Below are positions 4,586 through 9,775 of a stretch of DNA of 9,775 nt, piece after piece; the first letter of the stretch is position 1, and the number at the start of each line of letters is the position of its first letter. Source of the DNA: JBAZOJ01 sp041648755 (lineage in GTDB: Bacteria; Planctomycetota; B143-G9); contig JBAZOJ010000144.1 in NCBI GenBank assembly GCA_041648755.1, positions 1-9,775 of the forward strand, given 5' to 3'. The notes beneath the pieces were generated by a model. That model worked only from the letters and a program-made list of their open reading frames with translations, made no database searches and had not been told where the DNA came from. The position numbers and the translations under genes were made by a program.

Positions 4586-5605
4586 ATGGCCAAACAGTTG
4601 GGAGTGGACTTCGAGCGCCCGCTGATCGAGCTTGAGACGAGGATTTCCGAGCTCAAGCGATTCGCCCAGGAGCATAAAGTGGACCTGGGTGACGAGATTT
4701 CCGTCCTCGAGCGAAGGTTGCTTGCCGAAGCCACTCGCATTTACTCCAATCTGACTCCCTGGGAGCGCGTGCTTGTTGCACGCAACCAGAAGCGTCCGCA
4801 GACGCGCGACTATTTGCCGCTCGTGTTTTCGGAGTTTCAGGAGCTTTTTGGCGACAAACTATTTGCTGACGATCCCGCGATTGTGTCCGGATTCGCCTCG
4901 ATTGACAAGACCCAGGTAATGTTCATCGGCCAGCACAAAGGCCGTGATATCAAGGAACGCGACCTATGTCACTACGGTTGCCCCAATCCTGAGGGCTATC
5001 GCAAGGCCTTGCTGAAGATGAAGTTAGCCGAGAAGCTCGGGCTGCCGGTACTTACGTTTGTTGACACAAAAGGCGCATGGTGCGGTATCGGCGCGGAGGA
5101 ACGCGGGCAATCGCTGGCCATAGCCAAGAACCTCGAGGCAATGGCCATCCTGCGAGTCCCCATCCTGTGCATAGTCATTGGCGAAGGCGGTAGCGGCGGC
5201 GCGTTGGGAATGGCAGTTGGGGATCGCCTTGGGATTATGGAGAACGCTTATTTTTCCGTTATTTCTCCAGAAGGATGTGCCGCGATCCTGTGGCGGGATG
5301 CACAGTTCGCTCCTCAGGCAGCCGCTGCCCTGAAGATGTGCGCGACCGATTTGTTCGATCTTGGGCTCGCGGATGATGTGATTCCGGAACCTCCCGGCGG
5401 CGCCCATCGGTCGCCGGTAGCAGCAGCCCAAGCGCTGAAAGAATACATCCTTTCCGCTCTTCCGGAAATCCTCGCAGTGCCGATCGATGTCCTGTTGGAG
5501 CGCAGATATCAGAGGCTTCGCTCGTTCGGAGTCTACAAAGAGAATATCGTCGAGATGGCCCGGATTTCAGACCCGACTCGGGCAGAAACAGAAAACAAGG
5601 CCTGA
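4586..5605 (+). CDS. accA: Acetyl-CoA carboxylase carboxyltransferase subunit alpha
   Basis: 339 residues (E. coli AccA is 319). With AccD it transfers the carboxyl group from carboxybiotin to acetyl-CoA, making malonyl-CoA for fatty acid synthesis in the cytoplasm. The ATG at 4586 follows GCGGAGG by 5 bases and begins the usual N-terminus (DFERPLIELETRI); the frame is open further upstream but without family similarity or a ribosome site. Family landmarks in order: NLTPWERV (55-62), FGDKLFADDPAIVSG (88-102), HKGRDIKE (117-124), PEGYRKAL (135-142), GIGAEERGQ (167-175), IGEGGSGGAL (198-207), SVISPEGCAAILW (224-236), EPPGGAHRSP (268-277) and the RRYQRLRSFG end (306-315). Odd point: the core segment usually DTPGAYPG reads DTKGAWCG (160-167). 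About 24 extra residues follow the normal end. It is first of accA-recJ-pcm; accD is not in the window, so subunit stoichiometry must be set across loci. Confidence 0.95.
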   Translation: MAKQLGVDFERPLIELETRISELKRFAQEHKVDLGDEISVLERRLLAEATRIYSNLTPWERVLVARNQKRPQTRDYLPLVFSEFQELFGDKLFADDPAIVSGFASIDKTQVMFIGQHKGRDIKERDLCHYGCPNPEGYRKALLKMKLAEKLGLPVLTFVDTKGAWCGIGAEERGQSLAIAKNLEAMAILRVPILCIVIGEGGSGGALGMAVGDRLGIMENAYFSVISPEGCAAILWRDAQFAPQAAAALKMCATDLFDLGLADDVIPEPPGGAHRSPVAAAQALKEYILSALPEILAVPIDVLLERRYQRLRSFGVYKENIVEMARISDPTRAETENKA

Positions 5606-5610
5606 TCCCA

Positions 5611-5653
5611 GCGTCCGGCGCGCGATGGGGCGGACTCCTCATGCGCGTCCGGC
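5611..5653 (+). repeat. Direct repeat with alternative hairpins before recJ
   Basis: GCGTCCGGC occurs twice (5611-5619 and 5645-5653) in the 70-base accA-recJ gap. CGGAC between them (5631-5635) can pair with GTCCG of either copy (5613-5617 or 5647-5651), giving two exclusive five-pair hairpins just before the recJ ribosome site (GGAGG, 5667-5671). Weak, but it could affect recJ translation. Confidence 0.35.
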
Positions 5654-5675
5654 ATCTCTGTTCGCCGGAGGCATT

Positions 5676-7448
5676 TTGACTAAAGTACCCCCAAGTGCAG
5701 TTTGGGTTATCAAGCACGCCGACTTTTCAGCGCGCGACCTTCTCGTCGGGGAGTTGGGTATCTCCCCGTTTGTTGCCACCGTGCTGGTGAACAGGGGTAT
5801 CCGGGAGCCTGATGAGGTTAGGCGCTTCCTCGATCCGAAGCTGACCCACCTTCACGATCCGTTTCTCATGAAAGACATGGACGCCGCGGTTTCCCGTATC
5901 CTGAAGGCGGCCTATTCCCGCGAGAAAGTCGTCGTCTTCGGGGACTATGACGTCGATGGTATAGCGGCCGCAAGCCTTCTCAGGGACTTCCTTCGACTGG
6001 CCGGGCTGGATTGCGAAGTGTACATCCCCGATCGTATTACTGAAGGTTACGGGATCAGCCCCTCGGCTGTTGACGCATATGCCTCCCGTGGCTATAAGCT
6101 GCTGATCACCGTTGATTGCGGAGTCCGGGCGTTGGCTGAGATCCGACAGGCAAACGAACTCGGAATGGATGTCGTCGTAACTGACCATCACGAAGCTGCT
6201 TCGGAACTTCCTCCGGCGTGCGCGATCGTCGATCCGATGCGCACTGACTGTTCCTATCCTTTCAAGCGTCTCGCAGGTGTGGGCGTCGCCTACAAGCTTG
6301 CATGGGCGCTTGCCGTCAGGCTTGGCGGCTCTCCCCGTATCCCCGAGCCCTACAGGCAATTCCTACTGGATTACCTTCCTCTTGTGGCCCTTGCCACCAT
6401 CTGCGACGTGGTCCCCCTTCTCGGTGAGAACAGGGTGTTTGTCACTCATGGACTGCGCGCAATGACTTCGAGCAAGATTCCCGGGCTGAAAAGCCTGCTG
6501 GAAGTCTCCGGGGTCATGGCAAAAATCTCCAAGGGAACCGGCGAGATAAACTCGCGCGATATCGCCTATGCGGTCGGTCCTCGAATAAACGCGGCCGGGA
6601 GAATGGGTGAAGCCCGCATCGGGCTCGAGTTGTTCAGCACAGACAACTCTGACAGGGCAAGGGAAATCGCCTTGAGGCTGGATGAGTTGAACAAGGACAG
6701 ACAGGCCATCGAGGCGGAGATTTTTGCTGAGGCTCGCGAGATTGTCGCCGCTGAGGCAGCGGCGTCGGGAGAAATTCCTGCTGCTATTGTCCTTGCGCGG
6801 CCTTCCTGGCATCACGGCGTGATCGGAATTGTGGCTTCCCGGTTAGTCGGCGAATTCCACAGGCCGACTTTCCTCGGCTGTATAGAGGGCGAAACGGTCA
6901 GAGGCTCCGTGAGATCCGTCGATGGCTTCGACGTGGTGGCGTGTCTGTCGAAATCGGAGGATATTCTCGAGAAATTCGGAGGACATGCGGGCGCAGCCGG
7001 ATTTACAGGGCCGGTGGGCTCAATCGAGGAATTTCGCCGTCGGACCGTCGAGTACTGTGCTGCTGCCTTTGCCGAAAACCCGCGCCTCCTGAAGTCTGTG
7101 ACTCTCATAGAATCGGAATTGCCATTCAGCGCGATCAACGATGAGCTGATAATGCAATTGAACCAGTTGGCTCCGTTCGGCCACGAACATCCGCGTCCCC
7201 TGTTCGTCGCCACGAACGTTCGAGTCGTTGGAATACCCAAGCTGGTAGGAATAGCGAACAAGCATCTTTCCCTGCATCTGAACAAGGATGGAACAACCTT
7301 CAAGGGTATTGCCTTCAACCAGGGTTCGAGCGTGGATATTCTGAAAGGCCCTTTGAGCGTTCTCTTCCATCCCGTGAAGGACACCTATAACGGCCACACA
7401 TCGTTGTCTCTTGAGGTTGTCGCCATCAAGAAACTCTCCGACCAATGA
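5676..7448 (+). CDS. recJ: Single-stranded-DNA-specific exonuclease RecJ
   Basis: 590 residues from a TTG start at 5676, close to the usual length (E. coli 577). RecJ degrades single-stranded DNA 5' to 3' and acts in recombinational, mismatch and base excision repair. The TTG follows GGAGG (5667-5671) by 4 bases; the frame is open upstream to 5487, but that part overlaps accA, lacks a ribosome site and does not look like RecJ. DHH phosphoesterase motifs with Mn-binding residues: FGDYDVDG (88-95), ITVDCG (144-149), VTDHHE (168-173) and GPRINAAGRMGEA (301-313). The DHHA1 domain follows with HHGVIGIVASRL (379-390) and FGGHAGAAGF (434-443), then the C-terminal OB domain (about 460-590). All catalytic motifs are intact. 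Its stop overlaps pcm as ATGA, 70 bases after accA; no promoter is evident in the gap, so it is probably co-transcribed with accA. Confidence 0.96.
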   Translation: MTKVPPSAVWVIKHADFSARDLLVGELGISPFVATVLVNRGIREPDEVRRFLDPKLTHLHDPFLMKDMDAAVSRILKAAYSREKVVVFGDYDVDGIAAASLLRDFLRLAGLDCEVYIPDRITEGYGISPSAVDAYASRGYKLLITVDCGVRALAEIRQANELGMDVVVTDHHEAASELPPACAIVDPMRTDCSYPFKRLAGVGVAYKLAWALAVRLGGSPRIPEPYRQFLLDYLPLVALATICDVVPLLGENRVFVTHGLRAMTSSKIPGLKSLLEVSGVMAKISKGTGEINSRDIAYAVGPRINAAGRMGEARIGLELFSTDNSDRAREIALRLDELNKDRQAIEAEIFAEAREIVAAEAAASGEIPAAIVLARPSWHHGVIGIVASRLVGEFHRPTFLGCIEGETVRGSVRSVDGFDVVACLSKSEDILEKFGGHAGAAGFTGPVGSIEEFRRRTVEYCAAAFAENPRLLKSVTLIESELPFSAINDELIMQLNQLAPFGHEHPRPLFVATNVRVVGIPKLVGIANKHLSLHLNKDGTTFKGIAFNQGSSVDILKGPLSVLFHPVKDTYNGHTSLSLEVVAIKKLSDQ

Positions 7449-8089
7449 ACAACTATGCAGATCTCAGAGCGTGGATGGTGGACACGCAGATTGTCCGCCG
7501 GGGAATTCGGGATGCGAAGGTGATTGAGGCTTTCCGGAAGGTGCCGCGCCACCTTTTTGTTTCAGAGGCGGACAGATCCGCCGCTTACGGCGACTATCCT
7601 GTTAGAATCGACTGTGGTCAGACAATCTCCCAGCCTTACATTGTCGCACTGATGACGCAACTGCTGAACCTGACCGGCATCGAGCGAGTACTCGAGATCG
7701 GGACTGGCTCGGGCTACTCGACAGCCATTCTGGCCGAAATCGGATGCAAAGTCTTCAGTGTGGAGCGCTTTGAGGATTTGCATGTTACTGCTCGAAAGCA
7801 TCTGGCTGCCGCAGGCTATTCGGCTTGCAGCCTGTTGCATTCCGACGGTACGCTTGGGTGGCCGGAGCATGCCCCATTCGACAGGATTGTCGTCACCGCC
7901 GGCGCACCTGCCGTACCGGAAGCTCTTTTGAAGCAACTGTCCGATGTGGGAATCCTCGTTGCTCCCGTTGGAGACATGCGCGAGCAGACGCTCGTGGTGG
8001 TCACCCGCAAGGGAGATTCGTTCGAGGAACGCATGGAAATCCCCTGCATCTTCGTACCGCTAATCGGCGCAAACGGCTGGCCCGAATAG
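7445..8089 (+). CDS. pcm: Protein-L-isoaspartate O-methyltransferase
   Basis: 214 residues, the usual length. It methylates isoaspartyl residues in aged proteins with S-adenosylmethionine, starting their conversion back to aspartate; cytoplasmic. Diagnostic parts: MVDTQIVRRGIRD (11-23) and VIEAFRKVPRHLFV (26-39), DCGQTISQPYIVALM (56-70) for substrate recognition, the SAM loop VLEIGTGSGYSTAILA (82-97), APFDRIVVTAGAP (143-155) and the C-terminal FVPLIGANGWPE (203-214). The start ATG lies within the recJ stop (ATGA), with no strong ribosome site before it, so translation is likely coupled to recJ. Pairing a protein repair enzyme with a DNA repair nuclease in one operon may reflect maintenance or stationary-phase use, but linkage alone does not prove a joint role. 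Confidence 0.95.
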   Translation: MNNYADLRAWMVDTQIVRRGIRDAKVIEAFRKVPRHLFVSEADRSAAYGDYPVRIDCGQTISQPYIVALMTQLLNLTGIERVLEIGTGSGYSTAILAEIGCKVFSVERFEDLHVTARKHLAAAGYSACSLLHSDGTLGWPEHAPFDRIVVTAGAPAVPEALLKQLSDVGILVAPVGDMREQTLVVVTRKGDSFEERMEIPCIFVPLIGANGWPE

Positions 8090-8104
8090 AGATTCCGAGA
8101 CCTA

Positions 8105-8146
8105 AAAGAAAAGAAGGGGGTCGCGGATGCGACCCCCTTCTCTTGC
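8105..8146. terminator. Terminator shared by pcm and the TPR lipoprotein gene
   Basis: A 13-pair perfect stem, AGAAGGGGGTCGC (8112-8124) with GCGACCCCCTTCT (8129-8141), closes a four-base loop. On the minus strand it is followed by a T-rich TTTCTTTT run, making a strong terminator for the lipoprotein gene (stop at 8168). On the plus strand the tail (TCTTGC) is poorer, so it ends pcm less efficiently. Confidence 0.9.
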
Positions 8147-8167
8147 ATTGCATGCAGCAGGTCTATT

Positions 8168-8995
8168 TTACTTCAGCGACCTGTTGTAGATCTCGACTGC
8201 GCGGTTCGTGGGAAGGCCTTCGGAATCCATATCCTGAATGACCTTCTTGGCTTGATCTACCTGTCCGCCGAGAAGATAGATCATGACGAGCACTTCGTAG
8301 GCGTGAGTGTGTTGCTTCTTGCTGAGCAGTATCGCCTTGCTGCAGTCTTCCTGAGCGAGGCGCAGGTTCGAGAGGCGCTCGCGACCGGGTTCAGAAGACC
8401 GAGCCAGTTCATAGTATGCCAAGGCACGGTGCGAATAGAAATTGGGGTCCCGATTGTCTCGGCCAATTGCGGTGTTGAACCAACTGATGGCTTGCTTGCT
8501 GTCGCCGGTCTTAAGATAAACGTAGCCTTTGCCCCAGTAGTAGAGAGGGGGGGCGGGATTGAGCTCGATGGCTTTGTCCATGTAGGAAAGAGCCAACTGG
8601 GGGGAGGCCCGCTCACCAATCTTGTTGCCCTGCTTATCAAGGATATCGAGTGAACTCTTGTCGGCAAGGGCAAATACATCGATCAAAACAACACCATACC
8701 AGAAGTGGGCGTCGGCGCGAAAGGCTGTGGAGCCGGAAAAGTCCGCTTCGCTGGTGACTTCACGGGAGCGATTTATCGCCGAGGCGAGCCAAGTCGCAGC
8801 GTCAAGTATCTGCCCTGCCTGATAGGCCTGCATGCCCATGTTGAAGTCCAACTTCGCGTTATTGAAGGCGATGCCCAACCGGGCGAGTTCCTTGGTTCGG
8901 TCATTCGGACCAGGGGGTTTCCTGCCGCAGCCAAAGCTGCAGGCCATAAGACACAGAAGCGCTACAACCGGCATTATCCTCAACATCTTGGCCAT
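8168..8995 (-). CDS. TPR-repeat lipoprotein
   Basis: 275 residues. The N-terminus (1-24) is a type II signal peptide: basic start, hydrophobic 8-18, and Cys19 in LMAC as the likely lipidation site (Cys23 in SFGC is the alternative), so it should be anchored in the inner or outer membrane. GGAGG lies 4 bases before the ATG at 8995. TPR-like helix pairs occupy about 44-76, 132-147, 151-180 (ALSYMDKAIELNP, YYWGKGYVYLKTGDSKQAISWFNTAI), 185-224 and 231-257. The stretch 80-130 between the first and second repeat is less regular. It starts 30 bases after the efp stop and is probably co-transcribed with efp. Scaffolding of envelope complexes is the usual TPR lipoprotein role; no partner is evident. 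It shares general architecture with the TPR protein at 526-1833 but is not an obvious copy. Confidence 0.85.
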   Translation of the reverse strand: MAKMLRIMPVVALLCLMACSFGCGRKPPGPNDRTKELARLGIAFNNAKLDFNMGMQAYQAGQILDAATWLASAINRSREVTSEADFSGSTAFRADAHFWYGVVLIDVFALADKSSLDILDKQGNKIGERASPQLALSYMDKAIELNPAPPLYYWGKGYVYLKTGDSKQAISWFNTAIGRDNRDPNFYSHRALAYYELARSSEPGRERLSNLRLAQEDCSKAILLSKKQHTHAYEVLVMIYLLGGQVDQAKKVIQDMDSEGLPTNRAVEIYNRSLK

Positions 8996-9025
8996 CTTCC
9001 CTCCCTTGCGGAAAAAAGTTGGACG

Positions 9026-9595
9026 TTACTTGTTCGCTCTTTCTATGAATTCTCCGGTCCTGGTGTCAACCTTGATGTTGTCGCCGGTCTTGATATGCGA
9101 CGGGCACCGCACTTCGAGGCCGGTTCCGGTCTTCACGATCTTGTATACGTTTGTGGCCGTATCGCCTCTCACGGATGGCGGAGCATCAACCACCGAGAGC
9201 TCGACCGATGCAGGCAGGTCGACCGAAATCGGTGCACCGTCAATGAACCTGACCTTGCACTGAGAATTCAGCGGCAAGTACGGCAATTGTTCCTCAACCT
9301 GGTCAAGCGGGATCTCGATTTCCTCATAGGTGGCAAGATCCTGAAAGACCGCTGAGTCCTTCGTGCTGTAGATGTACTCTACGTTCTTGACCTCAAGATA
9401 GGTGCTTTCAAGCTTGTCTTCCGGAGAGAAGCGCTTTTCAGCCGTCGTGCCCTTCTTGACGTGTTTCAGCTTGGTCTGGACGATTCCACGCCAGTTTCCC
9501 GGAGTGATGTGCGTCATCTTTACGACCAGGTACAACTCGCCATCCACCCTCAGTACCATTCCGGGGCGGATTTCTGTCCCCTTGACCATCGGCAT
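9026..9595 (-). CDS. efp: Translation elongation factor P
   Basis: 189 residues, the normal length (E. coli 188). EF-P binds between the P and E sites of stalled ribosomes and speeds peptide bond formation at polyproline stretches. Domain I (1-63) holds the P-site loop; domain II (about 65-127) and domain III (129-187) are OB folds. The end, KTGDNIKVDTRTGEFIER (170-187), is the family signature. The loop that usually reads PGKGQA with a modified Lys34 reads TPGNWRG here, with Asn34; lengths match, so this is a substitution, not a misalignment. The known Lys and Arg tip modifications are then impossible at that position. From memory, Asn-tip EF-Ps exist in a few phyla. GGGAGG lies 5 bases before the ATG at 9595. 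The Pro-rich tails of neighbouring proteins are plausible EF-P clients. Confidence 0.95.
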   Translation of the reverse strand: MPMVKGTEIRPGMVLRVDGELYLVVKMTHITPGNWRGIVQTKLKHVKKGTTAEKRFSPEDKLESTYLEVKNVEYIYSTKDSAVFQDLATYEEIEIPLDQVEEQLPYLPLNSQCKVRFIDGAPISVDLPASVELSVVDAPPSVRGDTATNVYKIVKTGTGLEVRCPSHIKTGDNIKVDTRTGEFIERANK

Positions 9596-9617
9596 GGGTG
9601 CCTCCCTTGTCGCGTAA

Positions 9618-9645
9618 ATCGTAGCGGCTTTTGGCCTTAATTCAA
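9618..9645 (-). promoter_or_regulatory. Candidate promoter of efp and the TPR lipoprotein
   Basis: On the minus strand, TTGAAT (9645-9640) is followed by 16 bases and TACGAT (9623-9618). Each box matches four of six consensus bases. The start point would be near 9611, giving a short leader with the GGGAGG ribosome site. Confidence 0.4.
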
Positions 9646-9657
9646 GCTCTCAGAGCT
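9645..9657. promoter_or_regulatory. 13-base palindrome between the efp and etfB promoters
   Basis: AGCTCT-C-AGAGCT is a perfect inverted repeat with a single central base. It touches the efp -35 box and lies 9 bases before the etfB -35 box, where one regulator could affect both genes. It could also be chance. Confidence 0.35.
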
Positions 9658-9666
9658 GCCTTTTAC

Positions 9667-9694
9667 TTGAAGGAAGTTGCGGGGCGGATACAAT
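9667..9694 (+). promoter_or_regulatory. Candidate promoter of etfB
   Basis: TTGAAG (9667-9672), a 16-base spacer and TACAAT (9689-9694, five of six). The start point near 9701 gives a leader of about 30 bases containing AAAGGGG, ahead of the ATG at 9732. Confidence 0.5.
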
Positions 9695-9731
9695 CCACAC
9701 GCCGTCCAACATGGAAAGGGGTACACCCGAG

Positions 9732-9775
9732 ATGAAGATAGCCGTTCTGATCAAGCGCGTGCCGGATACCGCGGC
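9732..9775 (+). CDS. etfB: Electron transfer flavoprotein beta subunit, N-terminus only
   Basis: Only 14 codons are present, MKIAVLIKRVPDTA, which match the typical opening of EtfB/FixA (MKI-V-IK-VPDT), part of its nucleotide-binding domain. EtfB pairs with EtfA to carry electrons from acyl-CoA and related dehydrogenases to the quinone pool or other acceptors. The ATG at 9732 is chosen by family similarity; an in-frame ATG at 9711 would add seven residues but overlaps the AAAGGGG ribosome site, which is 10 bases from 9732, a rather long spacing. The gene diverges from efp. The rest, and presumably etfA, lie outside the window. Confidence 0.8.
   Translation, partial: MKIAVLIKRVPDTA

Noticed and set aside
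5487..5675. An N-terminal extension of RecJ starting within accA
   Set aside because: The part overlapping accA is an out-of-frame shadow, and neither the first ATG nor the one at 5625 has a ribosome site.
6812..7384. A long minus-strand ORF of about 190 codons inside recJ
   Set aside because: Antisense to intact RecJ DHHA1 motifs, with composition typical of a GC-rich shadow frame.
1..9775. CRISPR array, insertion sequence or prophage
   Set aside because: No evenly spaced repeats, transposase, integrase, terminal inverted repeats or phage genes are seen on either strand.

Overview
The window looks like chromosomal, vertically inherited DNA from a moderately GC-rich, diderm-type bacterium. 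The cues are a predicted lipoprotein, several signal-peptide proteins, AGGAGG-type ribosome sites and sigma70-like promoters. Core genes (accA, recJ, pcm, efp, start of etfB) alternate with less familiar secreted proteins (TPR proteins, a tandem thioredoxin, an STN/secretin-N-terminal-like protein, a prepilin-like peptide). The lineage cannot be fixed by eye. EF-P with Asn at the usual Lys34 position, the divergent AccA and the many TPR/proline-tailed secreted proteins suggest an under-sampled phylum, but this is only an impression. I see no mobile element, CRISPR array, tRNA or rRNA.

Layout, left to right. (1) Positions 1-2291, minus strand, form one apparent operon: a membrane-anchored OB-fold-like protein, a secreted TPR protein (stop and start overlap as TGATG), a short prepilin-like protein, and after a 201-base gap the first 13 codons of an unidentified gene leaving the window. 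A near-consensus promoter lies at 2309-2337. (2) At 2365-2928, plus strand, is a secreted STN/secretin-N0-like protein. Its extended -10 box ends only 6 bases before the ATG, so its mRNA is probably leaderless. Its promoter shares the -35 region with the divergent operon promoter. (3) Positions 2929-3326 hold two strong hairpin terminators and, on the minus strand between them, a very good promoter (TTGACA, 17 bases, TATACT) overlapped by a palindromic operator-like sequence. This promoter drives either a 60-residue protein or a structured small RNA. (4) At 3327-4343, minus strand, is a periplasmic protein with two thioredoxin domains. (5) Positions 4586-8089, plus strand, form the accA-recJ-pcm operon (fatty acid synthesis, DNA repair exonuclease, protein repair methylase). 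(6) Minus-strand efp and a TPR lipoprotein (9595-8168) converge on pcm at a shared terminator. The start of etfB diverges from efp at the right edge.

How the genes fit together. The minus-strand 1-2291 unit and the divergent STN protein all act at the membrane or outside it. An STN domain beside a prepilin-like peptide and TPR proteins recalls parts of type II secretion or type IV pilus machines, but no ATPase, peptidase or secretin channel is present, so this is only a hypothesis. The most unusual points are the 2996-3227 small transcription unit, the leaderless/divergent promoter pair, the EF-P tip residue and the altered AccA core motif.
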